Below, one piece after another: positions 5,563 through 13,997 of a stretch of DNA of 20,126 nt. The DNA lies in the NCBI GenBank assembly GCA_003497225.1, contig DNJQ01000132.1, forward strand, positions 1 through 20,126, given 5' to 3'. A program made the position numbers and the translations under genes. This stretch comes from Bacillota bacterium (GTDB lineage Bacteria > Bacillota_I > Bacilli_A > RFN20 > CAG-288). Below the pieces are notes generated by a model. That model did not search any database and was not told where the DNA came from. It saw only the letters and a program-made list of their open reading frames with translations. Position 1 is the first letter of the stretch, and every line of letters begins with the position of its first letter.

Positions 5563-7182
5563 TTAAAACGGATAATCAGCAATATCAATTTGTTTAACGC
5601 CAGTTAGTTCTTCTTTAATCATATCACGAACATAGATTTTTTTATTTCCTAATATTTTTCCACCATCGCTAGCATATAAAGGATATCCTGGTGTAGTAGT
5701 TAAATAGTCCAGTGTTACAACGTTATAAGTCTTAGAAGTATCAAAGTTTCTACCATCTACTAGTTTATTAGTAGTAAAATCAACGCCATAATAGAAATGG
5801 CTCTGAATACTACTTTCAAGTCTAGTTCCTTTAATAGGAACAACTCGAACTTCATTTTCAAATGGACACATTTGATAAACATCTCCATAAGTTAATGTAC
5901 ATGTACTAGAAGTACACTTAAAGTCACTTCTAAGGCCACCTTTATTATAAACAGCAATAACATTATCAAGACTGTACTTTTTGCCGTAATTATACATTAG
6001 CTGTGTAATTAAACTAGATAAATTTCCAGCAGTATAAGTGCTCTCATAGCGAAGTAAACTTCCATTTACAGTCGTTATTTTTTCATTTAATATTGGATCA
6101 ACTTTTTTATGTATAGCATCTAGTAGTGTTCTCATATCAGCGGAAACCGTTAGGCTGTTTATTTCTGATTTAGAAAATGAATGGACAGCCGAAGAAACAA
6201 GTTCACCACTTTTATTAAAGACAATTTTAGTTAGTGCTTGTCCATTTGCTCGCGCTTCAAGCATGGGAATAGAATTGATGGTTTCTGAAATAAAGGCGTG
6301 AGTATGTCCTAAAATAGCCGCATCAATATTTCCTGCTTCTAATATCGTTTTAACATTGTCAGTTGCGCCCTGATGGGTTAAAAGTAAAACCAAATCTGCA
6401 CCATCTTTCTTTAACTGAGCGGCTTGATTTTTAGTTATATCAACATCTGAAACGATGCTATAGTCAGTTAATTTATTATACATGATCGATGAATCAATTC
6501 CGTGTTCTATTGAACCAATGACCCCGATTTTATATCCACCCCGGTCAATAATGGTATATGGTTTCATTCCTTCAGCGACTTCATTTTTACCTTTGGCATA
6601 GATGTTATTTGCTAAAACTTCAAATTTACGTGTTTTCTCAATATTAGTCAAAAGAAAATCAAGTCCCCAGTCAAATTCGTGATTTCCAACAGCCATAGCA
6701 TCAAAAGGAAAAGCGTTCATAACGTGAGTCATAGCTAATCCTTCTGTTAAATTAGAAATGCCCGTTCCTTGAAACATATCACCAGCTGATAATATTACGC
6801 TATAATCTGGATCATAATCACTATCTTTACAAACATATTCCCTAATCTTAGCTAAACCGGCCTGATAACTTTCAGGTGTGTCTTCAATAGCACCATGGGT
6901 ATCGTTAACAGCATAAACGACGAGATTTTTTGCCTTGTCCTTTTTCCCTGTCCGAGTTTTACACGGATTAACACTAGGATAATCTAAAACAATATTTGAA
7001 GTATTAGATGAAGAGGAAGAAGATGATGATGATGGCGAAGATGAATCGTTATTACTCGATGAAGGAATAGTTGAAGACACTAAAGTGGAACTAGAAGATG
7101 ATGCATTACTAAATAAATCACAACTAGTTAAAGATAATAGTGATGTAAATAAAACTGCTATTAATTTATATGCTTTCTTCAT
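5563..7182 (-). CDS. 5'-nucleotidase/UshA-family lipoprotein
   Basis: A 539-residue surface lipoprotein: signal peptide 1-20, lipidated Cys21 (SLTSC), and a Ser-rich linker of about 40 residues acting as a stalk. A calcineurin-type metallophosphatase domain (about 86-320) shows the metal motifs NDTH (93-96), GD (134-135), GNHEFDWG (166-173), THQG from His270, and GHTH (292-295). The 5_nucleotid_C substrate domain (about 365-520) has NKGGLRSD (413-420) and YGDVYQMCPFENEV (432-445). The family removes phosphate from nucleotides or splits nucleotide sugars outside the membrane. The gene follows the importer operon by 31 bases, but a terminator fills that gap and no ribosome site is visible (see the terminator entry). 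Family is certain; the nucleotide link to the importer is inference. A 2',3'-cyclic phosphodiesterase activity is also possible. Confidence 0.93.
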   Translation of the reverse strand: MKKAYKLIAVLFTSLLSLTSCDLFSNASSSSSTLVSSTIPSSSNNDSSSPSSSSSSSSSNTSNIVLDYPSVNPCKTRTGKKDKAKNLVVYAVNDTHGAIEDTPESYQAGLAKIREYVCKDSDYDPDYSVILSAGDMFQGTGISNLTEGLAMTHVMNAFPFDAMAVGNHEFDWGLDFLLTNIEKTRKFEVLANNIYAKGKNEVAEGMKPYTIIDRGGYKIGVIGSIEHGIDSSIMYNKLTDYSIVSDVDITKNQAAQLKKDGADLVLLLTHQGATDNVKTILEAGNIDAAILGHTHAFISETINSIPMLEARANGQALTKIVFNKSGELVSSAVHSFSKSEINSLTVSADMRTLLDAIHKKVDPILNEKITTVNGSLLRYESTYTAGNLSSLITQLMYNYGKKYSLDNVIAVYNKGGLRSDFKCTSSTCTLTYGDVYQMCPFENEVRVVPIKGTRLESSIQSHFYYGVDFTTNKLVDGRNFDTSKTYNVVTLDYLTTTPGYPLYASDGGKILGNKKIYVRDMIKEELTGVKQIDIADYPF

Positions 7183-7187
7183 ATTCT

Positions 7188-7210
7188 AAAAAAGCCGTTT
7201 GCACGGCTTT
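7188..7210 (-). terminator. terminator between importer operon and 5'-nucleotidase gene
   Basis: Stem AAAGCCG (7191-7197) with CGGCTTT (7204-7210) and a 6-base loop; on the minus strand it runs into TTTTTT. It begins 4 bases after the permease stop and its T run ends only about 5 bases before the ATG of the 5'-nucleotidase gene, where a ribosome site should be. It could also act as an attenuator with partial read-through. Confidence 0.8.
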
Positions 7211-7213
7211 ATT

Positions 7214-8248
7214 TTATCCTTTCGTACCTGATCTACTAACGCCAGCGATAATTTGCTTTCTTAAGAGCAAGTACACGATGAACATCGGTAGAATGGTTAT
7301 AACTGATGCAGCCATTACATAGTTAGGAGCAGGATAGACTTCTGTACTAGATGCAGCTGCCGTATATTCATATAATCCGACGGACAAGACTTGAATTGTA
7401 GGATCATTGACGATCAAGCTTGGCCATAAGAATGAGTTCCATGAAGCGATAGCGTTTAAAACTGAAACTGTCGCAAGAGTATTAGTTGACATTGGAACCA
7501 TAACTCTCCATAAGAACTTCCAGTCTCCACAACCATCAACTCTTGCTGCTTTATATAGCGAATCAGGAATTGAGGTAAATAGTTGAACTAATAAGAAAAT
7601 ATAGAAGACTGAAGAAATGAACGGTGCGATAATTCCAGCGTATGAGTTCTGCCAACCTAGCTTATTCATGGTAACTAAGTTTTGAATCGTTAGAATTTCA
7701 CCAGGTAACATCATTGTTATAAGAAGTAAACCGAATATCTTACTTCTACCAACGAACTTTAATTTAGCAATTGCATAAGCGGCTAAGATTGTTGTTAGAA
7801 CTGTTAATATGGTATTAATGGCAACAGTAATAATAGTATTTGTAAACCACATACCTAAGTTCAAATCTTTACCAGCTGTTTGAACAATAGCGGCATCAGC
7901 GTTAATGTGCTGGTTTCCTGAAACCTTAATAACTTGTAAATTCCACGCATTGATGAAGTTTTCAAAGTTCCAGTCGATTCCGAAGTATACCGGCATACCT
8001 GCTTGCAACTTCTCTGCTGGATTTAAAGCTGTTGCTAACATCCAGTAGAATGGGAAAACAGTAATGAGTGCTCCTAAAGTTAAGAGCAAGTAGATGATAA
8101 TCTTTGAGACAATTCGCAACATTACTTGCGAAACAACTTTATCATCAGAACTATTGAAAAGTGTGAAAGTATCTTTAATACGATACTTTAATGGTTTTTT
8201 CTTTACATCAGCTCTTGGTTTCTTGCTGAAGATGATAGTTTGTGCCAT
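7214..8248 (-). CDS. ABC importer permease, MalG type
   Basis: A 344-residue inner-membrane permease of the carbohydrate-uptake MalG family. The cytoplasmic N-terminus is Lys-rich and about 45 residues long. Six membrane segments follow, beginning at about 48-72 (IIIYLLLTLGALITVFPFYW). The coupling EAA loop, YKAARVDGCGDWKFLWRVMVP, is at 232-252 and contacts the ATPase. The extracytoplasmic loop after segment one (about 75-135) is somewhat long. The start codon overlaps the stop of the upstream permease by 1 base (TAATG). Its strong ribosome site AAGGAGGTGG lies within the last codons of that gene, so the pair is translationally coupled. Substrate is not readable from the sequence; context suggests a product of nucleic acid breakdown or a sugar. 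Confidence 0.94.
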   Translation of the reverse strand: MAQTIIFSKKPRADVKKKPLKYRIKDTFTLFNSSDDKVVSQVMLRIVSKIIIYLLLTLGALITVFPFYWMLATALNPAEKLQAGMPVYFGIDWNFENFINAWNLQVIKVSGNQHINADAAIVQTAGKDLNLGMWFTNTIITVAINTILTVLTTILAAYAIAKLKFVGRSKIFGLLLITMMLPGEILTIQNLVTMNKLGWQNSYAGIIAPFISSVFYIFLLVQLFTSIPDSLYKAARVDGCGDWKFLWRVMVPMSTNTLATVSVLNAIASWNSFLWPSLIVNDPTIQVLSVGLYEYTAAASSTEVYPAPNYVMAASVITILPMFIVYLLLRKQIIAGVSRSGTKG

Positions 8249-10101
8249 TAGTTACCACCTCCTTGGCGTGCAACTTGCTTTGCACTGCCAGTCTTATGTC
8301 CTTTAACCTTCTTGGCTTGAACTGGAGCGTTCTTTTCTTTCTTTCTATTTTTCAAGAACATTCTAATTCCTGTGAAGGACATAATTATAATGAATAATAC
8401 GACACCGACAGCAGATGCTTTATCGTAAGCTGTCTTCGTACCATCAATATACTTAAACATGTAGAAGACGATCGTTTCAAATCTTGGGTTATTTAAGAAT
8501 AGTGACTTCGTTGACGTATATGTCTTAAATGCACCAATCATTGAAGTAGTAGTGATAAATAACATAATTGGAGCTAGAAGTGGAAGTGTAATCTTTCTAA
8601 ATGTACGAAGTCTTGTTGAACCATCAAGTTGAGCGGCTTGATAGACTTGTTTATCAATTCCTTGTAAACCAGTGAGGAAGATAACAATCTTAAATGCTAA
8701 ACCATCCCAAATTGAATAAATAACAAATCCGATAAGTTGTGGATAAGCTTGGTACGCCCATTTAGAAATACCGAAGTATTCTCCACCAGATCCAATTCCT
8801 AAGTATTCATATGAACCGATAATGAACATCGGGTCAGCGGAGTTGAGCCAGTTAGTACTTGAATTAATAATCAAATTCAATATACCATTTTCTCCAAGAA
8901 TCAAACGCCAAACTGAAGTAACAGCTGTCATAGCTGTAACATAAGGTAAGAAATAAATTGTTTGATATAATCCTTGGAACTTTTTAATTGAGTTCATTAA
9001 TACAGCGATTACGACTGAAATACCGGTTGAAATTGGAACGGTAATCAAAACGATAATAACTGTAGTAATTAAAGAATGATAGAATCCAGGATCAGTTAAA
9101 GTATCCTTAAACCACTGTAAAGTTAAATTATTCTTACGGAAAGCATCATTGGTAAATACCTTGTTTAAGAAGGTAAGGAATGACCAGTCAGTGAAGACGA
9201 ATGTTTTATCGAATTTAACAAATCCCATTAAGATAGCATTAATCATAGGATAGAAAGTAAATACTATCATAGGAAGTAGCGCTGGTGTTAAATATAAGAA
9301 ACCTTTAATGTTTCCTGCTAATGCATTTGATCCATCATCTGATTTTCTAAAGATGAAGCGAGATAATAGACCAACCTCACAATCTAAATAGACATAAACG
9401 TACAATATGAGGAACACGATTGATGGAACCATAATAGATTTCCAAAAATCATCTTTTCCTATAGTGAAGCATAAAGATGCTCCGATAGCTATAATTCCCT
9501 CAATTAGAGCCATAGTTATTGGATAACGTCTCGTAATATTTATCAATTTTCGATAAATATTATTGACTCCAAAAGCTGTTTGAACAAAGCCGAATAAGCA
9601 TATAGCCATACAGGTAAAGAATGGAATTTTCATTTTCGCTACGAATGAAATGTGTATATATTTACCTGAATCGTAATCCATTGTTAAAGGATCATATATA
9701 ATTCCTAAAACAATGCAGCAGAGGCCAAAAATAGCTCCCCAAATATAGAAATCAAAGAATCTATGCTTCTTTCTCGCCCAAATAGTTAAGTCTGTCCAAA
9801 ACTCTCCTAAACGGCTTAAGAAAACTAATGGGTTAGCATTTTCTCTCCAGAATCGACCAAAAGCACGAACCTTTCTTGAAGCATTTGGAACGAACGCGCT
9901 AAAGTTTGTATAAGTCTTAAAGCATTTTATTGCGGCATACTTAAAAGACTTAGCCGTTCTAACAACGTAATTTTTGAGATTACGGAAGAAATAACGGTCT
10001 TGTGTTTTTGATCGGGGAGCAATTTCTTCTACTGGAAGGCTATATTCATTACCAGTAGTCTGCTCTTCGCCGAATATAAGCATTTGACCATCATCATTCA
10101 T
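8248..10101 (-). CDS. ABC importer permease, MalF type, with N-terminal membrane extension
   Basis: A 617-residue permease. The core (about 265-600) is MalF-like: first core segment FLYLTPALLPMIVFTFYPMI (about 268-290), and the EAA loop YQAAQLDGSTRLRTFRKITLP at 487-507. Before the core lie about 265 extra residues: a basic soluble part (1-115) and four likely membrane segments (about 117-137, 158-180, 196-216, 222-241). Ordinary MalF-type permeases of Gram-positive bacteria are about 290-330 residues, so the protein is roughly twice the usual size. The start at 10101 is chosen because AGAGGTGG stands 8-10 bases upstream and the gene then overlaps the ATPase stop by 8 bases. An in-frame ATG at 10155 would reach 62 bases into the ATPase gene without a ribosome site. 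The C-terminus is Lys-rich. Confidence 0.92.
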   Translation of the reverse strand: MNDDGQMLIFGEEQTTGNEYSLPVEEIAPRSKTQDRYFFRNLKNYVVRTAKSFKYAAIKCFKTYTNFSAFVPNASRKVRAFGRFWRENANPLVFLSRLGEFWTDLTIWARKKHRFFDFYIWGAIFGLCCIVLGIIYDPLTMDYDSGKYIHISFVAKMKIPFFTCMAICLFGFVQTAFGVNNIYRKLINITRRYPITMALIEGIIAIGASLCFTIGKDDFWKSIMVPSIVFLILYVYVYLDCEVGLLSRFIFRKSDDGSNALAGNIKGFLYLTPALLPMIVFTFYPMINAILMGFVKFDKTFVFTDWSFLTFLNKVFTNDAFRKNNLTLQWFKDTLTDPGFYHSLITTVIIVLITVPISTGISVVIAVLMNSIKKFQGLYQTIYFLPYVTAMTAVTSVWRLILGENGILNLIINSSTNWLNSADPMFIIGSYEYLGIGSGGEYFGISKWAYQAYPQLIGFVIYSIWDGLAFKIVIFLTGLQGIDKQVYQAAQLDGSTRLRTFRKITLPLLAPIMLFITTTSMIGAFKTYTSTKSLFLNNPRFETIVFYMFKYIDGTKTAYDKASAVGVVLFIIIMSFTGIRMFLKNRKKEKNAPVQAKKVKGHKTGSAKQVARQGGGN

Positions 10102-11155
10102 TAATAGCCACCTCTGTTTCACCATCGAATACATGGAGACAATGACGACGTACAACTATTGTGACTTCGTCACCAGATTTAATATTTCCTTCGGAAATAA
10201 CAATAGCTCTAACTGGAACACCACCAAGATTAAAGTGTAATGTGGTATCACGGCCAAGTACTTCGCAGTAATCAATTTTAACTTTGAATCCACGTTTTTT
10301 ATCTTCAGCTGTTTCAGCAATCTTGAATCCTTCTGGTCTTATACCAATATAGGCATGTTCGCAATCGCGAATTTCTTTATCAGCAATATGTTGATCAGCA
10401 ACATAGATTTTTCCGCCTTTTACCGAACCTTCAACAATGTTGATAGGTGGATTACCTAAGAATTTAGCTACGAAGAGATTTGCTGGATGATTATACATAT
10501 CTTGTGGTGAAGCAGATTGTTGAAGAACACCATCTTTCATAACAACTAATCTATCAGAGATAGACATAGCTTCTTCTTGGTCGTGAGTAACAAAGATTGT
10601 TGTAACCTTCGTTGCTTGTTGAATTCTTCTAATTTCTTCACGCATTTCAATACGTAAACGAGCATCCAAGTTAGATAAAGGCTCATCGAGCAATAGAATT
10701 GTTGGATTCTTAACTAAAGCACGAGCAATAGCAACACGTTGCTGTTGACCACCTGATAGTTGTGATGGTTTTCTCTTTAATAATCCATCAATTTTACAAA
10801 GTTGAGCTGCTTTTAATGCTCTTTTACGTGCTTCATCTTTTGGAACACGTCTATTTTCCAGTGGGAACAAAATATTTTGTTCAACTGTCATGTGCGCATA
10901 CAAAGCATAGTTTTGGAAAACTAATCCTATACCACGCTTCTCTGGCGGTAAACCGGAAACATCTTGTTCATTAAATAAGATTTTTCCGCTTGTAGGCTTA
11001 TAAAGACCAGCCAAAGCAAATAAGGTTGTTGATTTACCGCATCCTGATGGACCTAATAAACAAACGAGTTCGCCTTCCGGAATCTCTAAGTCTAACTGAT
11101 TGACGGCTACAACTTCTTTAAAAGCGACCGTCATTTTGTCAAAGCGAATTTTCAT
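10094..11155 (-). CDS. ABC importer ATPase, MalK/UgpC/MsmX type
   Basis: A 353-residue ATPase that powers a carbohydrate-type importer. The nucleotide-binding domain (1-235) has Walker A GPSGCGKST (35-43), Q-loop Gln81, signature LSGGQQQR (133-140), Walker B LLLDEP (154-159), D-loop SNLD and switch His191 in THDQEEA. The C-terminal TOBE/OB region (about 240-350) is the regulatory part found in MalK, UgpC and MsmX. It is first in the operon with the two permeases. The ribosome site GGAGG lies 5 bases before the ATG. It ends in TGA, overlapping the next start. In Firmicutes such ATPases are often shared among several importers; here it is encoded with its permeases and looks dedicated. Family call is certain. 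Confidence 0.96.
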   Translation of the reverse strand: MKIRFDKMTVAFKEVVAVNQLDLEIPEGELVCLLGPSGCGKSTTLFALAGLYKPTSGKILFNEQDVSGLPPEKRGIGLVFQNYALYAHMTVEQNILFPLENRRVPKDEARKRALKAAQLCKIDGLLKRKPSQLSGGQQQRVAIARALVKNPTILLLDEPLSNLDARLRIEMREEIRRIQQATKVTTIFVTHDQEEAMSISDRLVVMKDGVLQQSASPQDMYNHPANLFVAKFLGNPPINIVEGSVKGGKIYVADQHIADKEIRDCEHAYIGIRPEGFKIAETAEDKKRGFKVKIDYCEVLGRDTTLHFNLGGVPVRAIVISEGNIKSGDEVTIVVRRHCLHVFDGETEVAINE

Positions 11156-11169
11156 AAATCCTCCGTAAC

Positions 11170-11198
11170 TTATTAAGACTATAATGAGTTTAACACAA
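11170..11198 (-). promoter_or_regulatory. candidate promoter of the importer operon
   Basis: On the minus strand, TTGTGT (11198-11193), 17 bases, TAATAA (11175-11170). An alternative -10 is TATAGT (11183-11178) with a poor -35 inside the cre-like site. Either way the start lies shortly before the GGAGG ribosome site. The exact promoter is uncertain. Confidence 0.45.
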
Positions 11199-11199
11199 A

Positions 11200-11213
11200 T
11201 GTAAGCGTTTTAA
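11200..11213. promoter_or_regulatory. cre/LacI-family-like operator before the importer operon
   Basis: TGTAAGCGTTTTAA matches the catabolite-responsive element TGWAANCGNTNWCA at all fixed positions but one (A for C near the end). It lies next to the -35 of the ATPase promoter. A related sequence, TGGAAGCGCTTAAA, lies upstream of the binding-protein gene (15902-15915, minus strand). Confidence 0.55.
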
Positions 11214-11263
11214 AAGGTTTTTTATTCAATTTTTTTCAATTATTTATTTTTATATTTTGAACG

Positions 11264-11290
11264 AAAAAAGTGTGGGCGTTTGCCCACACT
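11264..11290 (-). terminator. terminator of the binding protein-nuclease-OB operon
   Basis: Perfect 9-base stem AGTGTGGGC (11269-11277) with GCCCACACT (11282-11290) and a 4-base loop; the minus strand then runs through TTTTTT. It lies 18 bases after the lipoprotein stop and separates this unit from the importer genes. Confidence 0.95.
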
Positions 11291-11308
11291 TCATTAGTTG
11301 AATTGAAG

Positions 11309-13099
11309 TTATGCTGCTGGTGTTTCAGGAGCTGGTGTTTCAGGGGTTGGTGTAATTTCAACACTCTTAACGTACACTGTTGAATTCTCCAAGGTCTTGA
11401 CAAGAACCTTAACACTAGCAACGTTAGCTGTAGCGGCGATTTTAATTGTTTCGTCACGGAACGCTTTATTTGCAGTATCGTATAATTCATTACTTTCAGT
11501 AGTGTACACTTCGTTTCCAGCGGCATCATAAGCTGTAATTGCGAGTACTGCGTGACGATCTCCCTCAGCAGCAGGTGAAGAAGTATCCTTATCATATGCA
11601 GCAACTGCAAGGTTAATCTTTAATGTCACTTTGGTTGTGAAGTCAAAAGCGCCATCAGTCTCAAATCCACCGGTCTCATATGCAAGCTTCAATGCACCAG
11701 CATAATCGTCCTTGCCCCATGATGGATTTGGATATTTTGAATTATTAGTAATATAAGATAGACCTTCAGGAATGCTTCCGTTAATAGCAACTTGTAATGT
11801 TGTTAACTTCTGGAACATATGAACAACATTAATCGTCTTTGTTTCTTCTTTATACTTAGTTGTATCTGTTAATGCAAATGCAGCATCAGCATCAGCACAA
11901 TCTGTTGCGGCACAAACACGGCGAGAAAGTTGAATCTTTCCAGTTACATTCTTTAATGGATTTGGTGCTTCTGTGGCTTTTACTATCTTTAATGATCTAT
12001 TTAAAGGTGTCTCTTCGATTGTCGCCCAATCGTCTTGAGCTTCTCCAGCATCACTTGGAAGAGTAACTTTATAGAAGACTTTCATTCCATCGATAGTTAA
12101 AGATTTTTTAACGGTGATAAGCTCATCTTTAGCTTTATCTACTCCGTTTGTATAATCTATAGTTACTTTGCTTGGAACCGAATCCATATTAGCTTGTAAG
12201 TCAGAAAGAACTAACTTTTGTTCTAATGTTAAAGCATCTGCAGCTACAGATTGAACTCCTGTGAACTTATCTTGGCTACTATGAGCTGTAGCGTGAATTT
12301 GTACAGAACCTTTATAAGAGGTTACTGCTCCATAGATATTAAAGACATTACCCGCCATATAAGCTTTTGGATCTTCATGGTGGAATCTATAAACACCAAT
12401 TCTTAAAGCATCAGCTTTACCAACTTCACTTAATGGTGTAAAGTAGGTTAAACCACTTTGATCTACTGCACTAACAAGGACCATATTCTTTAAGGCAACA
12501 AGTGTTTTAGCCTTATCAAGATTCATGCCCTTTTTATCAGCAGTAAATAATGATGCAGGATCAGTTTCAGTATAATATGATAAGACTGTATTATATGTTT
12601 CTGGGGCTTTTTCAACTAATTCATAAGTCCATCCAGAATTGATTTGTGGATAGCCATGATACGCTGTTAGTGTTCCTGTGACTTTAATTTTTGCACCAAC
12701 TTTAATATCTGTTTGAAGATTGGTGTTTTCTTCAGCCGTGTGGATGAATAAGATGTCTCCATTATCATCTCTAATGTAGCCTGAACGTTTGGTCTCATAG
12801 TAACTCCATTCAGCGCCAGAAACATAAGTACCAGTAACGGTAACTTGAGGATTCTTAGTCTTATACTCATCCTTTAAATCGAATGTGTAATCAGTTGTAT
12901 ATTCTCCTATTTTTTCACCATTAAAGTATTTTGCAATTAACTCTTTAACTGTTGTTTCTTCTGCAGGAGCTGGGGTTGTAGAAGTTGTTGGAGCTGGGGC
13001 TGTAGATGATGTAGAGCTGGGCTTTTTTCCGCCGCAACCTACTAAACCAGATAATGTAACTAATGATAGTAACATTGCTGGAATTAATGACTTTTTCAT
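11309..13099 (-). CDS. multidomain lipoprotein with OB-fold-like domains
   Basis: A 596-residue surface lipoprotein: signal peptide 1-21, lipidated Cys22 (SGLVGC), then a Thr/Ser/Pro/Ala linker to about 48. Residues about 84-162 look like an OB fold of the kind seen in secreted nucleases and DUF5689-type proteins: a strand VTVTGTYVSG, then SGYIRDDNGDILFIH, then IKVGAKIKVTGTLTAYHGYPQI. Residues about 200-275 repeat the plan more weakly (ALKNMVLVSAV, then AGNVFNIYGAVTSYKGSVQIH). The rest (about 290-580) is beta-rich, with no motif I recognise, and may be Ig-like or sugar-binding-like. The tail is a PETPA repeat. It follows the thermonuclease gene by 31 bases, with AAAGGAG 13 bases before the ATG. 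Inferred role: binding nucleic acid at the cell surface for the nuclease. No catalytic motif is visible. Confidence 0.8.
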   Translation of the reverse strand: MKKSLIPAMLLSLVTLSGLVGCGGKKPSSTSSTAPAPTTSTTPAPAEETTVKELIAKYFNGEKIGEYTTDYTFDLKDEYKTKNPQVTVTGTYVSGAEWSYYETKRSGYIRDDNGDILFIHTAEENTNLQTDIKVGAKIKVTGTLTAYHGYPQINSGWTYELVEKAPETYNTVLSYYTETDPASLFTADKKGMNLDKAKTLVALKNMVLVSAVDQSGLTYFTPLSEVGKADALRIGVYRFHHEDPKAYMAGNVFNIYGAVTSYKGSVQIHATAHSSQDKFTGVQSVAADALTLEQKLVLSDLQANMDSVPSKVTIDYTNGVDKAKDELITVKKSLTIDGMKVFYKVTLPSDAGEAQDDWATIEETPLNRSLKIVKATEAPNPLKNVTGKIQLSRRVCAATDCADADAAFALTDTTKYKEETKTINVVHMFQKLTTLQVAINGSIPEGLSYITNNSKYPNPSWGKDDYAGALKLAYETGGFETDGAFDFTTKVTLKINLAVAAYDKDTSSPAAEGDRHAVLAITAYDAAGNEVYTTESNELYDTANKAFRDETIKIAATANVASVKVLVKTLENSTVYVKSVEITPTPETPAPETPAA

Positions 13100-13130
13100 T
13101 GAATTTATAATTCTCCTTTCATTTAAGTCT

Positions 13131-13979
13131 TTATTTCAAAGAAGCTGTCTCAGATGGAATCTCATGCTGAGGTCCGACTTCTCTAAAATCGTATTTGTAA
13201 TCGTGATCTTTGATGCAAACATTTACTTCAATTGCAGCAGAACCACAATTGTTTCCATATGTCCAGTTAGGATCATCTTTACCACTTTTTAAGATATTAT
13301 CTTGAAATTCTGGCGCATAACCATTTTTAGGTAAGCGGTAGTTGCTCGCTTCTTCCATTTGTTTTAAATATCTTTCTTGATATTTATTATTTTCTCCATA
13401 TGTTCCTAGTCCAATTTCAACGAGTTGCATATTTAGAAGAATACCATCTACCCAAATATAAGCCACAACGCGATTATACGTTGTTTCAACACCAGTTTTT
13501 CCTGCTTCTAAAATTATCTTTTTATTATTGTCAACCGCTTCTTTAAGTTTCATTTCTGTGAATTGAGCGGCAGCCATTCCCCATGGTTCTGTTCCTTTAT
13601 CTTGATGATGAGTTTCTGGGGTATCAACATTATAAAAGCGTAACGCTTGCGATTTTGTTTTGCCTTCGTACAAGATATTAGCTGTAAATGTGTCACCATC
13701 AGTATAATGATCAATAGATTTAACTTCAGTAATCAAATCATATTTAAAGTCAGCTTTGTGACCAATATCAGCTTCCTTATCAGCTAATTTTTTCTCTATA
13801 TCAATCTCTCGAGAAAATTTTTCTGTATAAGGAGTTTTTATATCAACATATTCTGCAACATTGCTTCCGCCACTGCTAGTTGATGGAGTTGAAGTTCCTC
13901 CACCACCACATGACGTAAGTGTCAGCCCAATTAGGGCTGGCACTATTGTCAACATGGATAGTAATCTACCTCTTTTCAT
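13131..13979 (-). CDS. thermonuclease (SNase-family) lipoprotein
   Basis: A 282-residue surface nuclease: signal peptide 1-23, lipidated Cys24 (LTLTSC), a Gly/Ser/Thr linker to about 40, an acidic/basic region to about 85, and the SNase domain at about 86-222. All active-site residues of staphylococcal nuclease align with correct spacing: Asp96 in TDGDT (Asp21 there), Arg114, Asp119, Thr120 and Glu122 in RFYNVDTPE (Arg35, Asp40, Thr41, Glu43), and Arg170 in YNRVVAYIWVDG (Arg87). The family cuts DNA and RNA with calcium. A tail of about 60 residues with Cys245 and Cys255 is extra. The gene starts 18 bases after the binding-protein stop with only a weak ribosome site (AGTGAT), so coupling is likely. 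A strong hairpin lies in its signal-peptide codons. Confidence 0.95.
   Translation of the reverse strand: MKRGRLLSMLTIVPALIGLTLTSCGGGGTSTPSTSSGGSNVAEYVDIKTPYTEKFSREIDIEKKLADKEADIGHKADFKYDLITEVKSIDHYTDGDTFTANILYEGKTKSQALRFYNVDTPETHHQDKGTEPWGMAAAQFTEMKLKEAVDNNKKIILEAGKTGVETTYNRVVAYIWVDGILLNMQLVEIGLGTYGENNKYQERYLKQMEEASNYRLPKNGYAPEFQDNILKSGKDDPNWTYGNNCGSAAIEVNVCIKDHDYKYDFREVGPQHEIPSETASLK
13918..13944 (-). repeat. strong hairpin inside the start of the thermonuclease gene
   Basis: AGTGTCAGCCC (13918-13928) and GGGCTGGCACT (13934-13944) form an 11-base stem with one mismatch to the exact inverse and a 5-base loop. It is unusually GC-rich for this DNA. No T run follows on either strand, so it is not a terminator. 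In mRNA it would begin about 12 codons into the nuclease gene. Confidence 0.7.
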
Positions 13980-13997
13980 ATTGATTAAATCACTAAA

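Noticed and set aside
6980..7100. Serine codon repeats in the 5'-nucleotidase gene
   Set aside because: Low-complexity linker typical of surface lipoproteins; the repeats are not regular enough to call a phase-variable tract.
10102..10155. Longer start for the MalF-type permease
   Set aside because: It would reach deep into the ATPase gene with no ribosome site, whereas the ATG at 10101 has AGAGGTGG at proper distance.
11236..11610. 124-codon open frame on the minus strand overlapping the OB-fold lipoprotein gene
   Set aside because: It overlaps the lipoprotein C-terminus and runs through its terminator. It has a biased Leu/Gln/Thr composition and no ribosome site, so it is a shadow frame.
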